From contig JAKSDA010000490.1 of the NCBI GenBank assembly GCA_022360315.1, forward strand, positions 1 through 59,728: a stretch of 59,728 nt of DNA. The letters run 5' to 3'. Position 1 is the first letter of the stretch, and the number at the start of each line of letters is the position of its first letter. This document shows positions 36,693 through 46,848 of the stretch, in pieces. The position numbers and the translations under genes were made by a program. The notes below the pieces were generated by a model. The model was not told where the DNA came from and did no database searches. It worked only from the letters and a program-made list of their open reading frames with translations. Origin of the DNA: Pseudomonadota bacterium. GTDB lineage: Bacteria; Myxococcota_A; Polyangia; Haliangiales; Haliangiaceae.

Positions 36693-36765
36693 AGGAGTCC
36701 CGCGGAGCGTACACCAAGTAGGTGAGCAGGCACCGCAGTATCGCGCAGCGTATCTCGAACCAGGT
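36693..36765 (-). repeat. Dispersed repeat, copy B (73 bp, inverted)
   Basis: The reverse complement matches copy A at 31760-31825 from ACCTGGTTCGAGAT to GTACGCTCCGCGGGACTCCT, apart from eight substitutions and a 7-base ACTTGGT insertion. It lies between the convergent acyltransferase and ADYC genes. Together the two copies bracket about 4.9 kb that includes the sulfatase-acyltransferase pair. Confidence 0.75.
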
Positions 36766-36778
36766 GAGACTGTAGCGT

Positions 36779-37777
36779 TTATTGCTCTACATTGTCGCCC
36801 GAGGAGTTGCGCAGCAGCCGGCGCACTTTGGTTGGGACACGATAGCCGACGAGGGTATGGAAATTCGAACTCCGCTTGCCGCACTGCGAGGTCCTATGCG
36901 CCCATCGCCCGGGGCAGTGAGCCCTGATGTGGTCCACCGCGCTGCCACCATCGGCCTTGGACCAGCGCGTCTTGATGATGCACGCCGCACCATCGACTGT
37001 CCACTCAGCCTCCAATTCCAGCCCCGAGTCCGGCGTCTCCTCCATGATGCCGAGGGCGTCCCAGATGTCGATGGTCGTGCCATCCCTGGTGTGTGCAGTG
37101 CCGTCACCGCAATAATCGGCGCGCACCATCCGTGTGCAAGCCTGGTGAAAGTCGGCCAGAGAACGCTCGTCACATAGATATGGATCGAGGCATTCCAGCG
37201 CTGTGTCCCATCTTGCATAGCCCCATTCGATGCATTTGGCGACCGCGCTACCCTGGCACGCAAAAGAAAAACGCTTGCCGTCATCGATGTGATCGCCGCT
37301 TTTGTCCCATACACCTCTCAGCGGGATGGCAAGGGTGTTTACCTCACAGATGTTGACCCATTGGCCGTAGTCCATGTACTCGATCGTATAATAATAAATA
37401 TCGGATTGGCCGGGAAACTCCTCCACGTTCTGCACCCGTACTGTCATGGTCTCGCCATCGGCGAGTTCTGCGGTCATTTCAGCGCCAATGAAGTCACGGC
37501 CGATCAGCAAGCTACCGTCATGCGGACTGACACCCTGCAGAACCGTGTTGCTCACAGTCAACCCGTCCATGGCGACGCCGTTGACTCTCACGCCGTTGAC
37601 CCTCACGCCGTTGACCCTCACCCCATTGACCCTCACGCCGTTGAGCACAGAGTCGTTATTGATTATTGTCGGCCACAAATCGTGATCAACAGTGTCCCTG
37701 TTCGATGGATCCACACAGCTAATGCAAAACAATACCAATATACCAGAACAGTATATTACTCCACTATTACCATGCAT
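36779..37777 (-). CDS. ADYC-domain lipoprotein with NGVRV repeats
   Basis: A 332-residue protein. The signal peptide ends at a lipobox Cys (GILVLFCISC). Residues about 46-66 are NGVRV repeated four times, encoded by a 15-bp tandem repeat. A Cys-rich globular part follows, ending around residue 225 with CTRMVRADYCGDGTAHTRDG, the motif that names the ADYC family of myxobacterial secreted proteins of unknown function. A basic tail follows (TKVRRLLRNSSGDNVEQ). GAGG lies 5 bases before the ATG. It is 93 bp downstream of the giant kinase gene on the same strand, so it may be its extracytoplasmic partner (inference). Confidence 0.85.
   Translation of the reverse strand: MHGNSGVIYCSGILVLFCISCVDPSNRDTVDHDLWPTIINNDSVLNGVRVNGVRVNGVRVNGVRVNGVAMDGLTVSNTVLQGVSPHDGSLLIGRDFIGAEMTAELADGETMTVRVQNVEEFPGQSDIYYYTIEYMDYGQWVNICEVNTLAIPLRGVWDKSGDHIDDGKRFSFACQGSAVAKCIEWGYARWDTALECLDPYLCDERSLADFHQACTRMVRADYCGDGTAHTRDGTTIDIWDALGIMEETPDSGLELEAEWTVDGAACIIKTRWSKADGGSAVDHIRAHCPGRWAHRTSQCGKRSSNFHTLVGYRVPTKVRRLLRNSSGDNVEQ
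37577..37643 (-). repeat. 15-bp tandem repeat inside the ADYC gene
   Basis: Four full units of GCCGTTGACCCTCAC (plus-strand reading; units 1 and 4 differ at one and two bases) and a partial fifth. Each unit encodes NGVRV on the minus strand. Because 15 is a multiple of 3, copy-number change would lengthen or shorten the protein without a frameshift. Confidence 0.9.
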
Positions 37778-37870
37778 GTATGCCTCATCGGGTGTATAGT
37801 ACCACTATGCCATCAAATTGATGGTTATATGGTCTGATTCATAGCTGAATCGGTATTCGTGGACTCGGTA

Positions 37871-40800
37871 TCAGTTAATTACCTGCCCGGCTGCAGGAAG
37901 TGAAACACAAATACGAAGCCCAACAGTTGGATCCTGTAATTTACTATCGAGAATAAATCGATTATTCAGCAGTGCGGATGTTTCGTCGTAATAGTAGGCT
38001 CCCCCTCGAACCAGCACTGTATCCGGTTCCACCGAGGACAACGTCCATTCGAAAATGTTTCCCATCATGTCCTCCACCCCGAACGGACTGCGCGAGGCAG
38101 GATGCGAGCCAACCTCGTCTGGACCCATAGTCTCGGCCATTTTGCCGTAGGTTTCGTCGATATTGGCGTCGTCGGGGGCGACGGTATTGCCGTGCGGGAA
38201 TATTCGGTTGTCGGCTCCCCGTGCGGCTCGCTCCCACTCGTATTCATTGCATAATCTGGCCCCTGGGACGCGTTTTGTCCGGTCGAGCCAGCTGGCGTAG
38301 CCGGCCGCCTCCGCAAACGAAATGCCAGACACCGGAAAACGCTGCCAGTCTTGTTCGGCTCGCGTCGTTCGCGAGCTGTAGATGATTTTCTGTCCGGTAC
38401 GCGCGGTATAGCTCTGGCTCGTGGGCTTTATGGACAGCTGCCAAGAACCATCGGGTAGCTCCTCGAGGTTGACTATGCCGCCGATCCCACCCTTGCCAGC
38501 CGTGATTGTCTGATGTTCCCGCGCCTGGGGAGAAAGCGATTCGATGTACTCGATCCACTCGGCATAAGTGGTTTCGTACCTGGCGATGAGATACGCCCCG
38601 ATGGTGACCTGGTGGGCAGGCACGGCGTTGAGAAACCTTCGTCGCACTCTTTCCTGATCCGCACTGCCGAAAAGAAAGCGGCCAGGCGGCACGTAAATGA
38701 ATCCCTCGGGTATCTCTGAAATCGATGGCATGGGTATATCGAGGTGGATGTCTTCGTCGCAACCGAGGAGAATCGGATAGCGCACGTCAACATGACCCCT
38801 GGCCCTCAACAAAAACATATACGAACCTTGCGAAATCTCGGACTGTACGAGCGGCGTAACACCGAGTTCGCGGAGTTCGGTCAGTTCCAACTTGCCGTGC
38901 TCGTTCGCTACGTAATCCCCAATGTAAACGGTAGCACCTTGTGGCTGGCTGTCGATACGAACTTTGGCCGGAGCGTTCCATTTGCGCATACGCTGGCCGC
39001 TGGCGTCGTAGACGGGCAGACGCTGGATCAATTCGTCGCGCAGTGATGGGTTGTGGCTGTGCTCGGCCAAGAGCGCGCGCTCGAATAGGATGTCGCCGAG
39101 CATGTTACGAACGTCATCACGGCTACCGTGAACGGTGAGAACTCCCTCGAATACCTGGCTTGCGGTGCGAAACAGCAGGTCTATTTGCGCCTCCATCTGC
39201 AGGACCTGCTCCCACAGCGATTCGCCTTGATCGCGCTGTTTGGTGTCAAATGCCCCAAACGCAACGCGGCGCAACGCATCGAGTTTCTCTCTCTCGTATA
39301 CCGCCTGGGTATAGATTTCTCGGCCCTTGGCGACCTGCGCAGCCACGTGCTGGTCGAGATCGCTTGCGGCCTTGAACTGCACGGCGCCGTAGAGTGCGAG
39401 GAGAAAGAGCGGCATCCCGAGCAATAGCGCATTGCGCACAGAACGTCTCCGCTTGAGTCCGCGCTCGGATGCGGTGAGAAAAGCGCGCTCGCGCCCAGCC
39501 AGAGCACTGCGGTCCACGCCCTCGGCTTCCTCGACCTGGCGCTGGCTCCACAACACCTCGGGCGACCGGCCGAGCCGCTCCCACTCGGCGGCCGAGGCGT
39601 CGAGCCGCTGCTTGACTGCTTTGCTCTCCGCGTCTTCGTCGAGCCACCGCTGCAGCGTCTCCCAGCCGTTGATGAGAGCCTCGTGGGCCAGTTCGTAGAC
39701 CGATCCCTCATCGGTTTCGCGGGCGACCAGGAGGCGGCCGTGTACCAGTGCGTCCAGCGCAGTGAGCGCGTTTATCTCGCCGGCCACGAGTTCATCACCG
39801 CTGCGCCGCGTGCGCGTGCCCTCGACTGTCACCAGCGAGGTTAAAATGCTGCGCGCAGCTCTGCGCTGCTCGCGGGGCAAGCCCAGGATCACACTGTCGG
39901 CGTGCCGGGCCAGAGCACCGTCCACTCCGCCGATCGCGTCGATGGCTTCTGCACTGATCGGCGCTGTACTGGTTGCGCGCGCATCCCACAACTCGGCGAG
40001 GGCAAACTGAAGGAGCGGCAAGCCGCCCGGCGTCCGGGTGGTGGAGTCGACCAACATGTCCACCAATGTCTCGGATTCAAAGAGAATCCCCTTGGCTCGA
40101 GCAGGGCCGACGATGGCCTTGCGGATGTTGTCCGGTGACAGAGGCCGCAAGATGTAGAGCGCCCGAGCGATCTCGTCCCCCATGACGGGAATCATCGCCA
40201 TACGGGCGAGAAAATCGCTGCGCACAGTGGCCAGGAGGCGGAGATTTCCGAACTGTTCGGCCAGATAGCTCATGAGTTCGCCGAACAGCTCCTCCTCGCT
40301 GCGATTGCTCACCGTGACCAGCTCTTCGAGCTGATCGATAAAAATGAGCAGGCCCTGCTCATCGCCGAGGTGGGTTTGCAGGGTGCGGACGAGCAGATGG
40401 GGATTGTTGTGCAATTCGTCGGCGATCCCGTCGGTCGGAGTATCGAGGACCGGCTCGAGCGCGGCTGCCAGTTCGTGGCACGGGTACACACCGGGCATGA
40501 AGCCGATGACATTCCAGCGCAAACCGTCACTGAGTCCGCCCTCCAGAACCTGCGGGATCACACCGGCGCGACAAAGAGATGACTTGCCCACTCCGGAGTC
40601 GCCTGCCACCAGCACAAAGCTCTGCGAGCGCAGGCGCTCGGTCAAGGTTCTGACTTCCGAACTGCGGCCAAAAAACAGCGCGCGGTGCTCGGCCTCGAAA
40701 GCGAGCAAACCGCGATATGGATTGCCCTCGGGAACCTGGGCCAGCGAGCTGGTGGCGACCAGTTCCTCGAGCGCATCGCGCAACTCCTCCGCAGAGGCGA

Positions 40801-41809
40801 AGCGTTCGTCGGAGTCGCGACGCAGACATCGATCGATGACTGCGGCAAACTCCGGGTCGATATCCGAGACCGCAGAGGCCAGCGGCCGCGCATCGGAGTC
40901 GACAATCGCCCGCGACAACTCAGCAGCAGGATAGTGCGCATGCGGAGCTTGGCCTGCGCATAATTCGTAGAATACAACTCCCAATGAGTAGACGTCTGAG
41001 CGGCGGGTAGCTGGTTTTCCGAGCCAGATCTCAGGCGCCATGTATAGCGGTGTCCCCCATACCGTTGTTCCGGGATTGCTCGTACTTTTCATGCAGCGCA
41101 CCACCGTGTACTCAGAACTGGATTGTGAAACAGTGCCCGGTGCCGGGCCCGAATCGTGATCGGGCGGGATTTCTGCCCAATCACGGGGGATATCTCGCCC
41201 GCGTTCTCCGATTATCTCTGATGGGGTATCGACGGGGCGATCGGAACGAGGTGGCGGCTGGGTTGCCGGGTCTTCGACGAGTGAGCGCGGCGTTCCCGGT
41301 TCGCCTCGACAAGCCAGATCGATGATGGAGAGATTTGCTTCCAGGAATTTCGCCAGCCCGAAGTCGAGAATCTTGACACTGCCATCCTCACTGAGGATTG
41401 CGTTGGCTGGCTTGATGTCGCGATGGAGAATTCCCTGACGGTGTGCTGCAGCCAGGCCCCGTGCCATTCCAATACTGATCTCGAGCACATGACGCCAGGC
41501 GATAGGGCGTGGAACCTGATGCAAACCAGTCCCACGAATGAACTCCGAGATTATGAACGGACGGCCATCAAGGTGCCCCACCCGGTAGATGGACACCACA
41601 TTGGGATGCTGCAACCGCGCAGCAGCCCGGGCTTCGACCAGAAATCGCTCGCGCACCGACGAACGGGGATCCGGCGGATTGATGAATTTGACTGCAACCA
41701 GCCGGTCCAGAAGAGTATCGTGTGCGAGATAGACCGTCCCCATCCCACCTTTGCCTACCCTGCGAAGAAAACGGTACTCTTCAAATGTAGCCGGTGGACG
41801 CCAGTCCAT
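37871..41809 (-). CDS. Ser/Thr kinase - nSTAND1 NTPase - SUMF1-fold fusion protein
   Basis: A 1312-residue fusion. The kinase (1 to about 345) has GKGGMGTVY, Lys 41 in VAVK, HRDIKPAN (129-136) and DFG (149-151), with an unusual insert of about 80 residues before GTPLYMAPE. From about 365 comes NPYRGLLAFEAEHRALFFGR, Walker A GDSGVGKSS and Walker B LLIFIDQLEEL, the nSTAND1 NTPase signature. A membrane helix (about 795-815) is followed by a linker and a SUMF1/FGE-sulfatase fold (about 1035-1312, IYVPPGRFLFGSADQ to LVRGGAYYY). The two catalytic Cys of true formylglycine-generating enzyme are absent, so this domain probably binds rather than catalyses. It is upstream of the ADYC gene. Confidence 0.9.
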   Translation of the reverse strand: MDWRPPATFEEYRFLRRVGKGGMGTVYLAHDTLLDRLVAVKFINPPDPRSSVRERFLVEARAAARLQHPNVVSIYRVGHLDGRPFIISEFIRGTGLHQVPRPIAWRHVLEISIGMARGLAAAHRQGILHRDIKPANAILSEDGSVKILDFGLAKFLEANLSIIDLACRGEPGTPRSLVEDPATQPPPRSDRPVDTPSEIIGERGRDIPRDWAEIPPDHDSGPAPGTVSQSSSEYTVVRCMKSTSNPGTTVWGTPLYMAPEIWLGKPATRRSDVYSLGVVFYELCAGQAPHAHYPAAELSRAIVDSDARPLASAVSDIDPEFAAVIDRCLRRDSDERFASAEELRDALEELVATSSLAQVPEGNPYRGLLAFEAEHRALFFGRSSEVRTLTERLRSQSFVLVAGDSGVGKSSLCRAGVIPQVLEGGLSDGLRWNVIGFMPGVYPCHELAAALEPVLDTPTDGIADELHNNPHLLVRTLQTHLGDEQGLLIFIDQLEELVTVSNRSEEELFGELMSYLAEQFGNLRLLATVRSDFLARMAMIPVMGDEIARALYILRPLSPDNIRKAIVGPARAKGILFESETLVDMLVDSTTRTPGGLPLLQFALAELWDARATSTAPISAEAIDAIGGVDGALARHADSVILGLPREQRRAARSILTSLVTVEGTRTRRSGDELVAGEINALTALDALVHGRLLVARETDEGSVYELAHEALINGWETLQRWLDEDAESKAVKQRLDASAAEWERLGRSPEVLWSQRQVEEAEGVDRSALAGRERAFLTASERGLKRRRSVRNALLLGMPLFLLALYGAVQFKAASDLDQHVAAQVAKGREIYTQAVYEREKLDALRRVAFGAFDTKQRDQGESLWEQVLQMEAQIDLLFRTASQVFEGVLTVHGSRDDVRNMLGDILFERALLAEHSHNPSLRDELIQRLPVYDASGQRMRKWNAPAKVRIDSQPQGATVYIGDYVANEHGKLELTELRELGVTPLVQSEISQGSYMFLLRARGHVDVRYPILLGCDEDIHLDIPMPSISEIPEGFIYVPPGRFLFGSADQERVRRRFLNAVPAHQVTIGAYLIARYETTYAEWIEYIESLSPQAREHQTITAGKGGIGGIVNLEELPDGSWQLSIKPTSQSYTARTGQKIIYSSRTTRAEQDWQRFPVSGISFAEAAGYASWLDRTKRVPGARLCNEYEWERAARGADNRIFPHGNTVAPDDANIDETYGKMAETMGPDEVGSHPASRSPFGVEDMMGNIFEWTLSSVEPDTVLVRGGAYYYDETSALLNNRFILDSKLQDPTVGLRICVSLPAAGQVIN

Positions 41810-42328
41810 CAGGACTTCACTGTCTTTGAGAAGGGACGCGCATTGATGAGAACTGGCGCGTGTGCTTCAACCACAAAGTCAACTATCACCACACAAAAGA
41901 GCGGGAAAAACTCACATTATTACTATAGGCTCTGCTACCCGTAAAGCGCAAGACAATTTCTGTCGCGTTGTTCCAGTTTGGAATATGTTGCACAGATCAC
42001 GTGATATTCTCCATTACGCTTGTGGCTCCATCGTTACTGGTTACCGACAAATTGGAGTTGGAGGGCAAACCACCATATCCTAAATAAGGATATTGCTGAT
42101 TTGATTACAACGGCTGACCAGTCCTTTGGCGGCGTTCGGGAAGTCGCACGCATTGTCGGGAAAACGGATTTACCCGACCCCGCCCGATGGAGGGCAGAAC
42201 GGCGAGCAGTGGAATTTGGTGACTCGCGCGGGCTGTGGCGTTTTCGAGAGGTATGTCCTGTCCGCCGGTCGTAATGTCTCTACATTGCTTCCATACCGCT
42301 GCGGACTCCGGCAACGGCAGCTACGCGT
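41810..42328. other. Intergenic region upstream of the giant kinase
   Basis: About 520 bp, AT-richer than the flanking genes, between the kinase start and the 3' end of the Rieske-ThDP gene. It should contain the kinase promoter. A palindrome is listed separately. A 69-codon minus-strand frame (42314-42105) has neither motif nor ribosome-binding site. Confidence 0.4.
42075..42093. promoter_or_regulatory. 19-bp AT-rich palindrome upstream of the giant kinase
   Basis: ATATCCT and AGGATAT are perfect arms around AAATA. The dyad lies about 265 bp before the kinase start. Its size and composition fit an operator for a dimeric regulator or a promoter-proximal site. Confidence 0.35.
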
Positions 42329-44323
42329 TCAGATCAGAGCGGCATCGGCGTCGACTTCGACCAGGCTCGGGCCATTGTGCTCGAGTGCCTTGGTCACCGC
42401 GTCGTCGAGCTCTTCCGCTTTTCGCACCCGGATGCCTTCAGCACCGCAGATCTTGGCGAACGCTGCAAAGCTCGGATTGTGGAGGGAGGTCTGCCAAACC
42501 GTCCAGTTGCCGGCGCGCTGCTCTTTGCTGATCTTGCCCAGCTCGTTGTTGTTCAACACAATATGAGTGATGTTCATGTCGTATTTGACTGCTGTGGTCA
42601 ACTCGGCCAGGTATTGACCGAATCCACCGTCACCGGACACAGATACGACTTTGCGGCCCTTGAAGCGGGCATCATTGCCCTGGGTTGCAGCCCATGCACC
42701 CATGGCCGCAGGGAATGCGAAGCCGATCGAGCCGAGATATCCGGACATCAGGATCGACTGGCGTGTGCATTCGAAGTAGCGGCCGAACGAATAGGTATTG
42801 TTACCCACGTCTACCGCGATGATGGCGTCTTCGGGGATTGTGCGATTCATGGCGGCGAACACAGAAGCGGAGTGCACGCCATTTTTGCCGGTTTCGTCCT
42901 CGCGACGCGCTTTTTCTGCGCTCCAGATTCGCCAGCGCTCGGCGATTTCTGGCCGTTGATCGACCGCTGCGGTTCCCGATGCCAGTTGTTCTCTAAACAC
43001 TCGCACGGTGACCTCGATCTCACCCCATACCGGCACATCAACCGCATGAACGCGACCGAGAGCCCACGAATCGAAATCGACCTGGACAATCGGTTTCTTG
43101 GGCGTTATCCCGGTATGGTTGCTGAAGCTGGCGCCCAGAACGATGAGAAGGTCAGACTCGTTCATGAACCAGCTGGCAATGGGTGTGCCGCTGCGTCCCA
43201 GCACGCCACATCCATTGGGATGTTTGTCCGAGATCAGACCTTTGCCTTTAAATGTCGTGAGAACAGGACACTTGAGCATCTCAGCCAGTTCGACGACCGA
43301 AGACATGGCAAAGCGGGCGCCGTGTCCGACAATGATGACGGGCCGCTGGGCTTTGCGGATCATCTCGACCGCGTCGCGCACCGACTCCTCGGGGGGTGTG
43401 ATCGTCTGTGGCGTGATGCGTCCCTGTGGGCTGCCGGGCTTGGCTTCGGCGGCCGCCTTGATTATTTGCACCTCGTCGGGGAAGATCAGATGGGACACCG
43501 AGCGATTGAGAATCGAGCTTTTGATGGCCAAATTCATGAGTTCGGCGTGCTTGCTGTGGTGCAGAACAGTGTGACCAAACTGGGCGACCTTGCCGAACGC
43601 GGCATTTTGATCGATCTCCTGAAAGGCTCCGCGCCCGATCACCTGGGTATCGACCTGGCCGGTAAGGGCCAGGGCCGGTGCCCGATCCACGTTGGCATCC
43701 CAAAGGCCGGTGAGCAGGTTGGTGGCGCCGGGGCCGGCGATGGCCAAACATGCGGCGGGGCGACCGGTGAGCTTGCCGTAGCCCGATGCTGCGAACGCGG
43801 CCGCGCCTTCGTGGCGAATGCCGTAATAGCGCAGTTTGCCCGCGAGTTCGACGCGTCGCAGCGCGTCGGCGAGGCCCAGGTTCGAGTGCCCCACCATGCC
43901 GAAGACGACGTCCACGCCCCAGTTGACCATGGTTTCGGCCATGACATCTGAAACCGTGGTTTCGTGGGGTGGTTCGGCCGGGAGGCCGATATACACACCG
44001 TCATCGCGAATATCGACCGGATAGGTATCGACTCCATCGTCGTAACCGCCCGGCGGCTTTCCGTCGAGCGGATCGAAGTCCCAGCCGTGCCAGGGGCAGC
44101 GCAGGTACCCCTTCTCGATCGTACCCTCGCCGAGCGGTCCGCCCTGGTGCGGACAGCGATTGTCGAGCGCGGCGTATTTGCCCTTGTAATGGGTCAAGCA
44201 GACGGTCTCGAGGCCGCAGCTCACAGATTTGACCCGCCCTTCGGGCAGTTCGTCGGGGCCAGCGGCCTTGTACCATACCAGCTCTGGGGCCTTCGATTGC
44301 TCTACCTTGTCGTCGTTTGCCAT
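42329..44323 (-). CDS. Rieske [2Fe-2S] - thiamine diphosphate enzyme fusion
   Basis: A 664-residue protein. The N terminus (about 15-110) is a Rieske ferredoxin domain with CPHQGG (Cys 57, His 59) and CPWHGW (Cys 76, His 79), the full cluster-binding set. It is joined to a complete ThDP enzyme of the acetolactate synthase/pyruvate oxidase type: pyrimidine domain with the catalytic Glu in GIRHEGAAAFAASGY, middle domain (RPVIIVGHGARFAMSS) and PP domain with SGDGGFGQYLAELTTA to LNNNELG. The Rieske cluster could take electrons from an oxidative decarboxylation. The substrate is unknown. GAGGAAC lies 10 bases before the ATG. A DUF5996-like gene lies 180 bp upstream on the same strand. Confidence 0.88.
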   Translation of the reverse strand: MANDDKVEQSKAPELVWYKAAGPDELPEGRVKSVSCGLETVCLTHYKGKYAALDNRCPHQGGPLGEGTIEKGYLRCPWHGWDFDPLDGKPPGGYDDGVDTYPVDIRDDGVYIGLPAEPPHETTVSDVMAETMVNWGVDVVFGMVGHSNLGLADALRRVELAGKLRYYGIRHEGAAAFAASGYGKLTGRPAACLAIAGPGATNLLTGLWDANVDRAPALALTGQVDTQVIGRGAFQEIDQNAAFGKVAQFGHTVLHHSKHAELMNLAIKSSILNRSVSHLIFPDEVQIIKAAAEAKPGSPQGRITPQTITPPEESVRDAVEMIRKAQRPVIIVGHGARFAMSSVVELAEMLKCPVLTTFKGKGLISDKHPNGCGVLGRSGTPIASWFMNESDLLIVLGASFSNHTGITPKKPIVQVDFDSWALGRVHAVDVPVWGEIEVTVRVFREQLASGTAAVDQRPEIAERWRIWSAEKARREDETGKNGVHSASVFAAMNRTIPEDAIIAVDVGNNTYSFGRYFECTRQSILMSGYLGSIGFAFPAAMGAWAATQGNDARFKGRKVVSVSGDGGFGQYLAELTTAVKYDMNITHIVLNNNELGKISKEQRAGNWTVWQTSLHNPSFAAFAKICGAEGIRVRKAEELDDAVTKALEHNGPSLVEVDADAALI

Positions 44324-44503
44324 GAACTCGCAGTTCCTCTGTTTGGTTTTGCAGGGCGCGGCGACCGTTTGTGGTGACCATTGTCGGCGACCGTCTGCGA
44401 TCGACCGCTACTTGTACAGAAATGAACATCCGGTGCTTTGTTCAGTGTTTACCGGCAGCCAACCGGCCGTCTGCCATTCGCTGCAGATAGATTCTCGCAC
44501 GTA

Positions 44504-45385
44504 TCAGTCGGCGAGAAGTGAACGCGATAGATCCACACTCGATCGAATGAACGCCAGGGCTCGCTCCTTTTGGGCTTCGGCTTCGGCTGCACTGGTGTCG
44601 ACGAGTTGGGAGCCGAGCAACACAGCACCGAACGGTGCCCATTGACCGACTTTCAGGGCTGGCCGCTCGCTTTCGGCCACAATGGGCCAGTGATTTACAT
44701 ACAAGTACGGCTCGTCGTAGGTGCTGTCGCCCGGACTGAGACCCACTCCGATAGAGCGAGCTTTCTCGGCATCTTCGCCGGGGTCGAGAACGATCAGGGT
44801 AGCGATGTCGAAGTGATGGGGCCAGCAGGCAACTGGCGAGGCATTGGAGTTCTGCTGGCGCAGCGACCGCAACACGCGATCGGCGTTGGCGAACCAGCGC
44901 CCGAGTTCTTCGAGTGCCGGGACCATGGGTCCGATGGCAAATGGCTCACCTTGGCGCGCCGGATGGTCGGGCATCTCGTAGTCGCGCAGCTTGATCGGTT
45001 TGGCCAGTAGGCTGCCCACATGAGTCTCGATCTGCGAGGCAACCCACGCGTTTGCCCGGTCGAGGGTAGCACCATCGAGAGCGAGTTCGGCGGTCACGGC
45101 GACGGCTTTGTCATCTGTACTTTTTGCGCTCAGCACCAGCAAGGTGAGATCGGCCAGACGCAATCCGATCCGCATCTTGTCGCCGATGAGGTGACCGGTG
45201 AGCGCATTGTGCTCTGCCAGCCACTCGACGTTGCTATGGCTATCATCCGGCTTGTGCTCGATGGCCGCGTCCGCGGCAGCAGACAGAACCTGCGCAGCCC
45301 AATGCGCGGTCAGTCGGGCTTGAGTCAGGGCAGTAGGAGCGACCGCGCCCAGTACCTGCCATGCGTGGATCGTTGTATTGCTCAT
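44504..45385 (-). CDS. DUF5996-like protein of unknown function
   Basis: A 293-residue soluble protein without signal peptide. The N-terminal half is helical (LTQARLTAHWAAQVLSAAADAAI). The second half has CWPHHFDIATLIVL, then IGVGLSPGDSTYDEPYLYVNHWP, which resembles the conserved core of DUF5996-type proteins (WPHHFD, SPGD, EPYxYV). The function is unknown. GGGGGAA precedes the ATG by about 8 bases. It lies upstream of the Rieske-ThDP fusion gene on the same strand with a 180-bp gap, so co-transcription is possible but not certain. Confidence 0.7.
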   Translation of the reverse strand: MSNTTIHAWQVLGAVAPTALTQARLTAHWAAQVLSAAADAAIEHKPDDSHSNVEWLAEHNALTGHLIGDKMRIGLRLADLTLLVLSAKSTDDKAVAVTAELALDGATLDRANAWVASQIETHVGSLLAKPIKLRDYEMPDHPARQGEPFAIGPMVPALEELGRWFANADRVLRSLRQQNSNASPVACWPHHFDIATLIVLDPGEDAEKARSIGVGLSPGDSTYDEPYLYVNHWPIVAESERPALKVGQWAPFGAVLLGSQLVDTSAAEAEAQKERALAFIRSSVDLSRSLLAD

Positions 45386-45759
45386 TGTTGGATTCCCCCG
45401 TGTGAACTGGCAACCTTGCGCTTCGGCGATTGCGCACAGGCTCTACGCCCGGTGTGGTCCTTGGTTACAGAGCAAAATATACTTTCGTTTCAAAGACTTG
45501 AAACTGGTGACAGGCAGCTTCTGCCGGCTGTGCACAAATTCAGAGCGATTTTCTCAGCAAGCCGTGGCCCGGGCAAGTTGTGGCGGGCAGGTTATGTCGG
45601 TTCGATACGAGCATGGCAATGATTCTCACCCGGGCAACGCACACAACCTCTGCGTCCAACCGAGTACAATGCGCGCCCGCACCCAGCCGGGTCGGTGATC
45701 GGTGCGATACCGAGGATCCGCGCCCATGTATGTGCGAATGAGGCAAGGAAATCACATTA
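45386..45759. other. Divergent promoter region
   Basis: About 370 bp between the DUF5996-like gene and the Gfo/Idh/MocA gene, which are transcribed apart. It must hold both promoters. No convincing -35/-10 pair, dyad or small gene was picked out by eye. Confidence 0.35.

Positions 45760-46844
<1,085 letters not shown>

Positions 46845-46848
<4 letters not shown>

Noticed and set aside
37871..38775. A true formylglycine-generating enzyme acting on the nearby sulfatase
   Set aside because: The SUMF1-fold domain lacks the catalytic Cys pair (RGGAYYY instead of a Cys-containing segment), and the sulfatase-like protein lacks the C/S-x-P-S-R target, so that pairing is not supported.
42377..43951. 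A 524-codon plus-strand open frame
   Set aside because: It is the antisense shadow of the Rieske-ThDP fusion gene, whose cofactor motifs are all on the minus strand.
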